From NCBI GenBank assembly GCA_020634215.1, contig JACKCD010000024.1:30581-94580 (forward strand): 64,000 nucleotides of DNA, written 5' to 3'. Positions 33,957-41,829 of this stretch are shown one piece after another. Made by a program: the position numbers and the translations under genes. The notes under the pieces were generated by a model, which did not search any database, was not told the origin of the DNA, and saw nothing but the letters and a program-made list of their open reading frames with translations. Source of the stretch: Ardenticatenaceae bacterium. Its GTDB lineage: Bacteria > Chloroflexota > Anaerolineae > Promineifilales > Promineifilaceae. Each line of letters starts with the position of its first letter. The stretch's first letter is position 1.

Positions 33957-35819
33957 ATGCAGGCAACAATTCCTCCTAACTCGCTGAATAACGGCCGTTT
34001 ACGTCGCAACCTTGGCTACTTTTTTATCTTTCCCATGACTGGCCTGGTGCTGGTGGTGCTGGCAACGGCCGTTGTGGTTGCCAACTACCAAAGCCGCCAC
34101 GACAACCGCATCTACACCGGTGTTTCCGTGGCCGGGGTGGATTTGAGCGGGCTAACGCGGTCAGAAGCTGCCAACAGATTGGAAACGGCCGTTCCCTATA
34201 TCCAGCAAGAAGCCATCCAACTGACTGACCCCCTGTCGCAAGAAAGCTGGACGCACACCCCACGGCAGCTTGGCGTGTCGCTTGACGTGGCGCAAATGGT
34301 TGATGCGGCCTATGCTGTGGGGCGTGAAGGGAACATTGCCAATCGGTACCGCGATATTTTTAGCAGCTACTATTATGGCCGTTTGCTGTCGCCCATCATT
34401 GTTATGGATGAAGGACAGCTTGAGCAGGTCGTTGATGAGTTGGCACTGACGGTTGATAAACCGGCCGTTAACGCCAGCGTCGCCTATGACGGCGAAAAGT
34501 TGCTCTATGCCCCAGGTCAAATAGGTTTTTCGCTTGATACCACCCTGGTTCGCCAACAACTGCTGCAACCACTGACCAGTTTCCGGCCGGCCGACATTGA
34601 ACTCCCCATCCAAACCAGCGAACCTGCCGTTCAGGATGACCCTGTGGCCGCTGCTGCCTTCCAGCAAATGGCCGCCAGCCCCATCACCTTTTATCTGCAA
34701 AACCCCCTCGACGAGCTAGATTTGCAGCCTATTGTGTTGCCCGAAGATGAGCTGGTGCGCTGGCTGCGGGTGGAAAGCAAGCCAGCCGGTGGCTACAACA
34801 TTTTTATTGACGAAAATGCGGTGCGCCACTGGCTGTCGGGGTATGAAACGGCCGTTTATCGTGAACCCGTGAATGCCCGTTTTTATTTTGACGACGACAC
34901 GCGGGAATTGGTGTTGGTGGCACCACACATTAACGGCCGTTCGCTTGACCTCGATGCCACCGTCGCCCTCATCAACAGCAACCTGCAACAAGGCAACCGC
35001 GCCATCCCCCTCATCGTCAAACAAATCATCCCCACCGTCAACAGCAACGCCACTGCTGCCGAACTCGGCATCACCGAACTAATCAGCGAAAGCACCACCT
35101 GGTTCTTTGGCTCCACCGATGCCCGCAAGCACAACATTGCACGCGGAGCCGCCAACTTCTTTGGCATCGTCATCGCCCCCGGCGAAGAGTTCTCCTTCAA
35201 CAAATATCTCGGCACCATCAGCACCGACGATGGTTATGAAGAAGGTCTCATCATCATCGGCAACCGTACCATCAAAGGGATTGGCGGTGGCATTTGCCAA
35301 GTAAGCACCACCCTCTTTCAAACCGCCTTCTGGGCAGGCTTCCCCATCACCGAACGCTGGGCACATGGCTATATGCTTAACTATTACAACGATGGCGAAG
35401 GTCCCGGCATGGATGCCACCGTTTTTTCGCCCGTTGTAGATTTCCGCTTTATCAACAACACTCCCTACCATTTGCTGATTGAAAACTACTACAGCGAAGA
35501 AAACGAAGCCCTGACCATGAAAATGTACAGCACCAGCCTGGGGCGGGTGGTGGAAAAGACCGAGCCTGTATTTGAAAACGTGGTGCCTGCCCCTGAAGAG
35601 GATGTGTGGGAATTTAATGAAGATATTCCGGCCGGCACCGTCAACCAAATTGACTGGGCCACCGAAGGTGCCACCGTCACCATCCATCGTACCGTCACCA
35701 ATGCTGAAGGGGTGCTGCTTATTGACGAAGATTTAGTCAGCCAATACATCCCCTGGGCCAATGCCTACCACTACGGCCCCGGCGTGGATGCGCCTGATTA
35801 TTCGTTGGTGAATCCGTAG
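33957..35819 (+). CDS. VanW-family membrane protein with peptidoglycan-binding-like domain
   Basis: 620 aa. A membrane helix near residues 25-48 is followed by a long extracytoplasmic part: a region resembling the PG_binding_4 domain (~60-330) and a VanW domain (~375-540) with EFSFNKYLGTISTDDGYEEG and GIGGGICQVSTTLFQTAFWAG. VanW proteins are linked to cell-wall synthesis or remodelling; their biochemical role is not settled. Start ATG 33957 after GAAGAAGGTGT; the longer frame to 33897 is a read-through. A strong intrinsic terminator follows at 35846. Confidence 0.88.
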   Translation: MQATIPPNSLNNGRLRRNLGYFFIFPMTGLVLVVLATAVVVANYQSRHDNRIYTGVSVAGVDLSGLTRSEAANRLETAVPYIQQEAIQLTDPLSQESWTHTPRQLGVSLDVAQMVDAAYAVGREGNIANRYRDIFSSYYYGRLLSPIIVMDEGQLEQVVDELALTVDKPAVNASVAYDGEKLLYAPGQIGFSLDTTLVRQQLLQPLTSFRPADIELPIQTSEPAVQDDPVAAAAFQQMAASPITFYLQNPLDELDLQPIVLPEDELVRWLRVESKPAGGYNIFIDENAVRHWLSGYETAVYREPVNARFYFDDDTRELVLVAPHINGRSLDLDATVALINSNLQQGNRAIPLIVKQIIPTVNSNATAAELGITELISESTTWFFGSTDARKHNIARGAANFFGIVIAPGEEFSFNKYLGTISTDDGYEEGLIIIGNRTIKGIGGGICQVSTTLFQTAFWAGFPITERWAHGYMLNYYNDGEGPGMDATVFSPVVDFRFINNTPYHLLIENYYSEENEALTMKMYSTSLGRVVEKTEPVFENVVPAPEEDVWEFNEDIPAGTVNQIDWATEGATVTIHRTVTNAEGVLLIDEDLVSQYIPWANAYHYGPGVDAPDYSLVNP

Positions 35820-35845
35820 CTGTTATTTTTCCTATGACGACAGAA

Positions 35846-35877
35846 GCGCCAATTGCCTGGACAGTTGGCGCTTTTTT
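35846..35877 (+). terminator. Intrinsic terminator after the VanW gene
   Basis: 10-bp stem GCGCCAATTG/CAGTTGGCGC with one G-T pair and a 6-nt loop, followed by six T residues. It closes the 29744-35819 gene run. Confidence 0.9.
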
Positions 35878-36056
35878 GTTGGCAAAAACGGTCAGAAATC
35901 TGTAAGGATTGCTGTAAGGTTGCCCCGGAATAATAACAATTAGTTAACAACTTACAGGGAACAAGCAGTCACGAGCCGTATCGGAATCACCACAATATCC
36001 TGTAACCAGCTATTTATTCGAGAATTATCATTATCTTAGACAGGGGTATAGCCATC

Positions 36057-36701
36057 ATGGAACTTCGTTATATTGAAACACCACAAGTACGTCTTTACAA
36101 GAAAGAATATCAACTTATCAAACGGGCCTTCGATTTGACCATTTGCATGATCGCCTTGCCGCCCCTGCTTCTCCTCATGGGTGTCATCGCTTTACTCATT
36201 TACATGGATGATCCCGGTCCCGTTTTGTTCAAGCAGCAGCGCACGGGTAAAGGCGGGAAGCGGTTTGGCATCTACAAGTTCCGCACCATGGTCACCAACG
36301 CCGAGGAACTGAAGGTCAAATACATGCACTTGAATGAGCTGACCTGGCCTGATTTCAAAATCACCAACGACCCTCGCGTCACCAAGATTGGCAACATTCT
36401 GCGTAAGACGAGCCTGGATGAGATTCCCCAAATCTTCAACGTTGTCAAAGGGGAAATGAGCTTGGTCGGGCCGCGCCCAACTTCCTTCGATGTCAGCACC
36501 TACTCGCTGTGGCACACCGAACGATTGGAAGTAACCCCTGGCATCACCGGTTTGTGGCAGGTGAAAGGGCGCAGCGATGTTGACTTTGACGACCGCATCG
36601 CGCTGGATGTTGAATACATCGAAAATCAAAGCTTGATGCTGGATATTAAAATTCTGTTTTGGACAGTGGCAAGCGTTTTCAAGCAGGAAGGCGCGTACTA
36701 A
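36057..36701 (+). CDS. Polyprenyl-phosphate sugar-1-phosphate transferase (WcaJ/WbaP-like core)
   Basis: 214-aa short-form bacterial sugar transferase that moves a sugar phosphate from a nucleotide sugar to undecaprenyl phosphate, the first step of exopolysaccharide or glycan assembly. The reentrant membrane helix is at ~25-50, followed by family motifs DDPGPVLFKQQRTGKGGKRF, YKFRTM and LRKTSLDEIPQIFNVVKGEM, SLVGPRP and TPGITGLWQVKGRS. It lacks the four-helix N-terminal part of long-form enzymes. ATG at 36057. It has its own terminator at 36727 and sits alone, apart from any polysaccharide cluster. Confidence 0.93.
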   Translation: MELRYIETPQVRLYKKEYQLIKRAFDLTICMIALPPLLLLMGVIALLIYMDDPGPVLFKQQRTGKGGKRFGIYKFRTMVTNAEELKVKYMHLNELTWPDFKITNDPRVTKIGNILRKTSLDEIPQIFNVVKGEMSLVGPRPTSFDVSTYSLWHTERLEVTPGITGLWQVKGRSDVDFDDRIALDVEYIENQSLMLDIKILFWTVASVFKQEGAY

Positions 36702-36726
36702 AACAGCGTCTTAACTGATAATTGTC

Positions 36727-36757
36727 AAAGGGCGGCAGCAATGTCGCCCTTTTTTAT
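36727..36757 (+). terminator. Intrinsic terminator after the sugar-transferase gene
   Basis: Stem AAAGGGCG/CGCCCTTT with a 10-nt loop and a trailing T run, 26 bp after the stop codon. Confidence 0.85.
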
Positions 36758-37298
36758 TGTCTGCATAAATAGGGAAAAACGGCCGTTTTTTTAAGGTTCA
36801 CCACACCCCGCAACATATGGGGAAAAACGGCCGTTTTTCCCGCCCACATCGCAACATACAGCCCAAACCCATTCCCCCTGCTACCAACCAAGCATTTCCC
36901 CCTTTGACAAACAGAACAAATGTGCTACTATTCTTTTCAGACATACAATCCTCTTCCCTTCACTTCTTCCCTACCCCTCCCAATTGGGGAACCAACAAGA
37001 CGCGACCACTTGTTGGTTCCCCCCCTCTCCTTCTTGCCCACCCATCTTGCGTGTGCTAAGATTTTGTTATTATTTGCGTTCATCATCTTGAACTAATTTT
37101 TGGCAGTGATGCAACTAAACATTATCGAACACATCACCTATTACCTATTGAGTGCGGCATGTTGGATAACTATTATCCAAAATAAGCAGATTGTCATTTT
37201 AACCGCTTAATCCGCGCTAGCATTGCAACCAGAACAAAGTCATGCGATATGGTGAACGCTCTATCAAAGTGTTCACCATTTTTATTTTGGAATAGACC
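36758..37298. other. Gene-free region with two AAAAACGGCCGTTTTT palindromes and a perfect 14-bp inverted repeat
   Basis: No supportable gene in ~540 bp. It holds two extended palindromes around ACGGCCGT (36776-36793 and 36821-36842), then pyrimidine-rich sequence, and a perfect inverted repeat GGGGAACCAACAAG (36986-36999) / CTTGTTGGTTCCCC (37009-37022) with a 9-nt loop. The right end is the leader of the PIN/TRAM gene. An RNA gene cannot be excluded. Confidence 0.7.
37249..37289 (+). terminator. Terminator or attenuator in the leader of the PIN/TRAM gene
   Basis: Stem ATGGTGAAC/GTTCACCAT with a 13-nt loop, followed by TTTTATTTT. It stands only about 10-20 nt upstream of the ATG at 37299. Position and form suggest either the end of an upstream non-coding transcript or conditional attenuation of the gene. 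Confidence 0.65.
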
Positions 37299-38363
37299 AT
37301 GAACTTAAGCATCGAGTTTTTCCTGAGATTAGCTGGCGCATTTGTTGGAGCCATTATTTTAGGTTTTGCAGGCAACACTGTTGCCAAACTGCTCCAAGCA
37401 CCCATCATTGCCTACACCTCCATTTTTTCCTTGTTGGGTGTACTAGGTGGCCTCATCCTCACCCCCTATTTTACGGTACGCCCCGTGCGGCGCTTGCGGC
37501 AAAACATTGCCGTGATGCCGGCCGAACGCCTCTTGGCAATCATCGTGGGCATTTTCCTTGGGCTAATAGCGGCAGCCCTCTTTGCCCTGCCGCTTTCCTT
37601 ACTCCCCCCGCCCTTCCGCCAAATTTTGCCCATTCTCACCGCTTTTTTCTTTTGCTACGTCAGCGTCGTCCTTTTTACTATGCGCCAAAACGACCTGCGC
37701 GGCATTCTACCCTCCATGCGAACGGCACCTACCACGGCTCAAGCCGCAAATAATGGCAGCGACCACGACCCGTTCGCCGATGCCGTTTTGCTAGATACCA
37801 GCGTCATCATTGACGGCCGTATTACCGACATCAGCAAAACAGGTTTTATTCGCTCGACCCTGCTCGTCCCTAATTTCATCCTGCTAGAACTACAGCACAT
37901 TGCTGACAGCTCCGACACGCTGCGCCGCAACCGAGGGCGGCGTGGGCTGGACGTACTGGGCATTTTACGCAACGAAGCCCCGGTGCCTATTAAAATCACC
38001 GACATGGATGTGACTGAGGTTAAAGATGCCGACAGCAAATTGGTAGCTCTGGCGCGTCATTTGAAATGTCCCATCATGACCAACGATTACAACCTCAACC
38101 GGGTGGCCGACCTGCAAGGGGTCAGCGTACTCAACATCAACGATTTGGCAAATGCGGTGAAAGCGGCCTATCTGCCGGGCGAAACGCTGCGTGTGGAGAT
38201 CATTCAGGAAGGTAAGGAAATGGGGCAAGGGGTTGGCTATTTGGAAGATGGGACAATGGTGGTTGTAGAAGACGGCCGTTCTTACATTGACCGCACCCTC
38301 GAAGTGACCGTTACCAAAGTGTTGCAAACAACGGCCGGCCGTATGGTCTTTGCCCGTCACTAG
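37299..38363 (+). CDS. PIN/TRAM-domain membrane protein, YacL-like
   Basis: 354 aa. Four membrane helices (~residues 5-125) are followed by a PIN ribonuclease domain (~165-290) with acidic catalytic residues in VLLDTSVIIDGR, NFILLELQHIAD and DADSKLVALA and the MTNDYNLNRVA segment. A C-terminal TRAM domain (~298-350) should bind RNA. This is the architecture of YacL-type putative membrane RNases. ATG at 37299; weak ribosome-binding site; preceded by a terminator-like hairpin. The following gene starts 6 bp after its stop. Confidence 0.9.
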   Translation: MNLSIEFFLRLAGAFVGAIILGFAGNTVAKLLQAPIIAYTSIFSLLGVLGGLILTPYFTVRPVRRLRQNIAVMPAERLLAIIVGIFLGLIAAALFALPLSLLPPPFRQILPILTAFFFCYVSVVLFTMRQNDLRGILPSMRTAPTTAQAANNGSDHDPFADAVLLDTSVIIDGRITDISKTGFIRSTLLVPNFILLELQHIADSSDTLRRNRGRRGLDVLGILRNEAPVPIKITDMDVTEVKDADSKLVALARHLKCPIMTNDYNLNRVADLQGVSVLNINDLANAVKAAYLPGETLRVEIIQEGKEMGQGVGYLEDGTMVVVEDGRSYIDRTLEVTVTKVLQTTAGRMVFARH

Positions 38364-38369
38364 CTGCCG

Positions 38370-39356
38370 ATGGAACCTCGTTTGTGCTTTGTTCCCCATC
38401 CGGCTGGGCTGCTGCATGCAGGCACGCTGCAAACGGCCGTTTTCACCTGGGCATTTTCCCGTCATTTGGGCGGCGACTGGGTGCAAGCAACCGACAGTGC
38501 CGACCTTCTAACCGCACTTAGCTGGTTGGGGCTGGATTGGGATGAGGAGGTTGAGGGAGAGTTAACGGCCGTTTCCCACCACCCCACCATTACCCACATC
38601 ATCGCCGACCCCAGTTGGCATCCCGCCGCCCCCCAGCATAACCCTACCGCCACCTGGCTCTTCCTGCCTCCCCTGGTAGACACCCTCGGCCGGCCGCTTC
38701 CCAGCAACGGCTATTTGGCACACCAGTTTGAAAGCAAGGGATATTTACCTGCTGCCCTCTTTAACTTCCTGCTGCGGCTTAGTTGGCAACCCACAAGCGG
38801 CCAGGAAATCATCTCCAAATGGGAGGCGCGGCAGCAATTTGACCCCACCGCTATCCTTCAGGAACCCATCCATTTTGATTGGGCGCGGCTGGATCGGATG
38901 AATCAGCACTATATCGCTCAGTTGAGCGACACGCAGTTGGCGGAGCAAATACGGCCGTTTCTCGAAGATGCCTACGACTACCTTCCCGCCGAAGGCAACT
39001 GGCTCCCCCAGCTTGCCAGCCTCATTCGCCCCGATTTAGTCAGGCTCGAAGACGCAGTTGACCTGGCTGAATGGGCGTTTACCGATGAGGTCGCACAGAC
39101 TAACCAGGTTACACCGCCCGAAGCCCGCCCCATTCTCGCCCGGCTTGTGGCCGAAATTGCCGCCGTGGTGCTGTTGGACGAACAAACGGCCGTTGCCATC
39201 CTCAACGCCATCCAGCCCGCCAGCCCCACCGCCATCCACCCCATCATCGAAGCCGCCCTCACCGGCACCATTAAACATTCACCCATCCCCAAAATTTTGG
39301 GTATCATAGGCAAGCAGCGAGCCTTAAACCGCCTCGCCGCCACCATTAGATATTAA
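38370..39356 (+). CDS. GluRS-like protein with degenerate HIGH and KMSKS motifs
   Basis: 328-aa relative of the class I glutamyl-tRNA synthetase catalytic core. FVPHPAGLLHAGTLQTAVF corresponds to the GluRS N-terminal SPTGYLHIGGARTA segment, and ALSWLGLDWDEEVEGEL to ILEGLKWLGLDWDE. Two catalytic signatures are altered: HIGH reads HAGT, and the KMSKR loop reads PLPSN in TLGRPLPSNGYLAHQFESKG. The insert-proximal RIEDTD segment is also lost (ATDSADLL). A shortened helical C-terminal part remains. It should bind tRNA or an adenylate poorly or not at all, so it may be a paralogue with another job. It starts 6 bp after the PIN/TRAM stop and lies upstream of cysS. Confidence 0.75.
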   Translation: MEPRLCFVPHPAGLLHAGTLQTAVFTWAFSRHLGGDWVQATDSADLLTALSWLGLDWDEEVEGELTAVSHHPTITHIIADPSWHPAAPQHNPTATWLFLPPLVDTLGRPLPSNGYLAHQFESKGYLPAALFNFLLRLSWQPTSGQEIISKWEARQQFDPTAILQEPIHFDWARLDRMNQHYIAQLSDTQLAEQIRPFLEDAYDYLPAEGNWLPQLASLIRPDLVRLEDAVDLAEWAFTDEVAQTNQVTPPEARPILARLVAEIAAVVLLDEQTAVAILNAIQPASPTAIHPIIEAALTGTIKHSPIPKILGIIGKQRALNRLAATIRY

Positions 39357-39359
39357 TAG

Positions 39360-39436
39360 AGATTGGTGGTTGGCGATTGGAGATTAGCTGTAGACGAACG
39401 GCCAATCTCCAATCGCCAATCTCCGAATCTCCAACT
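39360..39436. repeat. Family A inverted-repeat element upstream of cysS
   Basis: GATTGGTGGTTGGCGATTGG and the complementary CCAATCTCCAATCGCCAATC arms, with a 12-15 nt core that differs from the usual TGAACCTTCAT. It occupies the gap between the GluRS-like gene and cysS. Confidence 0.8.
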
Positions 39437-39447
39437 CTGGAGAAGAA

Positions 39448-40890
39448 ATGCCTCTCAAAATCTATAACGTCCTCACCCGACAAAAAGAAGAGTTCAAGCC
39501 GCTAACCGAAGGCAAAGTCAACATGTACGTCTGCGGCCCCACCGTCTACGACTACTCCCATATCGGCCACGCCAAAACCTACGTCGGCTTTGATGTCGTC
39601 GTGCGCTACCTGCGCCACCTCGGCTACGATGTCCTCTACGTGCAGAATATCACCGATGTCGGCCACATGCTCGACACCGGCGAAGACCGCATCCTCCGCA
39701 AGGCCCGGCAAATGTCAGCCAAGCCCATGCAGGTCGTTGAAACCTACACCCGCGAATATTTTGCCGACATGGATGCCCTCGGCGTGCGCCGCCCCGACAT
39801 TAGCCCCCGCGCCAGCGCCCACGTCCCCGAACAAATCGCCATGACCCAAGACCTCATCGCCAAAGGCCACGCCTACGAAGTAGACGGCTCCGTCTATTTT
39901 GACGTTGGCTCCTTTCCCGAATATGGCAAACTCAGCGGGCGCATCGTCGAAGATTTAGAGGAAGGCACACGCATTGCCGTGCGCGAGGAGAAAAAACACC
40001 CAGCCGACTTTGCCCTGTGGAAAAAGGCTGAACCAGAACACATTCTCCGCTGGGACAGCCCATGGGGAGAAGGGTTCCCCGGCTGGCACATCGAATGCTC
40101 GGCTATGGCAAACAAATACCTCGGCCAAACCTTCGACATTCACGGTGGCGGTATTGACAACATTTTCCCCCACAACGAGTGCGAAATCGCCCAAAGCGAA
40201 GCGGCGCACGGCGAAACCTTTGCCCGCTACTGGATGCTCACCGGCTCGCTAACGCTGGAAGGCATCAAGATGAGCAAAAGCCTGGGCAATACGCTGACCA
40301 TCAAGGACGCACTGGCGCGGTGGCGGGCCGAAGCCATTCGCACCTTTATTTTGTCCAGCCACTACAACAACCCCATTGACTTCTCCGACGAAGCAATTGA
40401 AGCCGCCTTCAAAGGGTGGCAGCGCATTTGGGGCGCGGTTTCGCTGACGCGGGAACAGTTGCGCCAAGCGGCCCCCGGTGAAGCCAACCCGGCCGTGCTT
40501 GCCATGCTCGATGGCGTAAAAGCCGATTTCATCGAAAAAATGAACGACGACTTCAACGCCCCGGCCGCTCTGGCCGTGCTGCAAGAGCTAACGCGCAAGG
40601 TCAACACGCTGCTGAATGAGCAAGGGCCGCATTCTCAAGGCACGCTCCAAGCCATTGACCAGCTCTACCGCGAGCTGGGTGGCGATGTGCTGGGCATTGT
40701 GCCAGAACAGGCCGATGCCGGTGCCAACGCCGAACGTGAGGATGGCCTCGTGCGGCTGCTCATTAACCTGCGCGCCCAGGCTCGCGCCAACCGCGATTGG
40801 GCCACCGCCGATCAAATCCGCAACCAGTTGAAAGAGCTTGGCATTGCGCTGGAAGATCGGGCGGATGGGACGATTTGGAAGGCGGAATAG
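39448..40890 (+). CDS. cysS: Cysteinyl-tRNA synthetase
   Basis: 480-aa class I aminoacyl-tRNA synthetase that charges tRNA-Cys. The zinc/HIGH region is YVCGPTVYDYSHIGHAKTY with zinc ligand Cys29. Further zinc ligands are in WHIECSAM and HGGGIDNIFPHNECE. The KMSKS loop is GIKMSKSLGN (~residue 272). The C-terminal part has the helical and anticodon-binding regions of the usual length (typical CysRS ~460-500 aa). ATG at 39448 follows GGAGAAGAA. The gene has no ACGGCCGT palindrome in its 1.4 kb, although flanking genes have many. Confidence 0.97.
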   Translation: MPLKIYNVLTRQKEEFKPLTEGKVNMYVCGPTVYDYSHIGHAKTYVGFDVVVRYLRHLGYDVLYVQNITDVGHMLDTGEDRILRKARQMSAKPMQVVETYTREYFADMDALGVRRPDISPRASAHVPEQIAMTQDLIAKGHAYEVDGSVYFDVGSFPEYGKLSGRIVEDLEEGTRIAVREEKKHPADFALWKKAEPEHILRWDSPWGEGFPGWHIECSAMANKYLGQTFDIHGGGIDNIFPHNECEIAQSEAAHGETFARYWMLTGSLTLEGIKMSKSLGNTLTIKDALARWRAEAIRTFILSSHYNNPIDFSDEAIEAAFKGWQRIWGAVSLTREQLRQAAPGEANPAVLAMLDGVKADFIEKMNDDFNAPAALAVLQELTRKVNTLLNEQGPHSQGTLQAIDQLYRELGGDVLGIVPEQADAGANAEREDGLVRLLINLRAQARANRDWATADQIRNQLKELGIALEDRADGTIWKAE

Positions 40891-40960
40891 AGTAATCGGT
40901 AATCAGTAGTCGGTAAACAGTAAGCCTTGGCTGATAACTGATTACCGATTACTGACTACT
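40891..40960. repeat. Family B inverted-repeat element (CAGTAATCAGT type)
   Basis: GTAATCGGTAATCAGTAGTC on the left and GATTACCGATTACTGACTAC on the right form a long imperfect hairpin between cysS and the rRNA methyltransferase gene. The same family is found in frame at 12843-12942. Confidence 0.85.
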
Positions 40961-40969
40961 TTTGTTTTT

Positions 40970-41725
40970 ATGTCTGAAATTCTCACCCGCCGCAACACCG
41001 TCCTCGAAGCCCTGCGCGGCAGCCGCCGGGAGCTGCGGCTGCTTTGGCTGCAAGAGGGGCTGGACAAGAAAACCCACAATGCCTTTGTGCAGGCGGCGCG
41101 GGCGCGGCAAGTGCCGGTGCAGACGGCAAGCAAGCAAAAGCTGGGGCAGTTGGCGCAGGATGGGAGGCACCAAGGGGTGGCGTTGGAGGTGGGGGCGTAC
41201 CCTTACAGCAGTATGGATGAGATTTTGGGGGTGGCGGAGCGACGGGAAGAACGGCCGTTTCTCCTCCTCCTCGACCTCCTGCACGGCCCGCAAAACATCG
41301 GCAGCCTGCTCCGCACCGCCGAAATTTGCGGCGTACACGGCGTGGTGGTGCAAGACCGTCGCGCCCCCGAAATCACCCCCGCTGTCGTGCAATACTCATC
41401 CGGCGCGGCCGAACACCTGCACATTGCCCAAGTCACCAACCTTGTCAGCACCATGCGCCAGCTACAAACGGCCGGTATCTGGGTCGTCGGCATGGATCTG
41501 GCCGAAGATGCCCGCTCGCTGGAAGAAGTTGACCTCGACATCCCGCTCGCCATCGTCGTAGGGCATGAGGGGGACGGGCTGCGCCGTTTGGTGGGCAAAA
41601 GCTGCGATTACCTGCTGCAACTGCCCATGCGCGGCCACGTCGAATCGCTCAACGCCGCCGTCGCTGGCTCCATTCTCCTCTACGCCGCCTGGCAAGCACG
41701 CGGTTTTATGGGAAAACGGCCGTAA
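40970..41725 (+). CDS. TrmH/SpoU-family RNA 2'-O-ribose methyltransferase (RlmB-like)
   Basis: 251 aa. An N-terminal RNA-binding domain (~residues 1-75) precedes the SPOUT domain, which has a trefoil knot for SAM. Motif 1 is LDLLHGPQNIGSLLRTAEICG, motif 2 is IVVGHEGDGLRRLVGKSCD, motif 3 is LQLPMRGHVESLNAAVAGSI. In E. coli RlmB this fold methylates G2251 of 23S rRNA; here rRNA or tRNA could be the target. ATG at 40970. It lies next to cysS, as in many bacteria. Confidence 0.9.
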   Translation: MSEILTRRNTVLEALRGSRRELRLLWLQEGLDKKTHNAFVQAARARQVPVQTASKQKLGQLAQDGRHQGVALEVGAYPYSSMDEILGVAERREERPFLLLLDLLHGPQNIGSLLRTAEICGVHGVVVQDRRAPEITPAVVQYSSGAAEHLHIAQVTNLVSTMRQLQTAGIWVVGMDLAEDARSLEEVDLDIPLAIVVGHEGDGLRRLVGKSCDYLLQLPMRGHVESLNAAVAGSILLYAAWQARGFMGKRP

Positions 41726-41829
41726 ATGAGAACATAACCCAATATTCTCCCAGAGAGTTGCTTTCGTGTTCCTTCATAAAGGATGAGGGATTTTGCCAAA
41801 AGTACCCTAATACCAGTAACATTAAGTGC

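Noticed and set aside
36702..37298. tRNA or structured RNA gene in the 36.7-37.3 kb gap
   Set aside because: No cloverleaf or CCA-like end could be traced by eye; only isolated hairpins were found.
41758..41829. Longer RibA-RibD start at 41758
   Set aside because: It begins with a TTG codon and encodes residues unlike RibA; the ATG at 41830 matches the family N-terminus.
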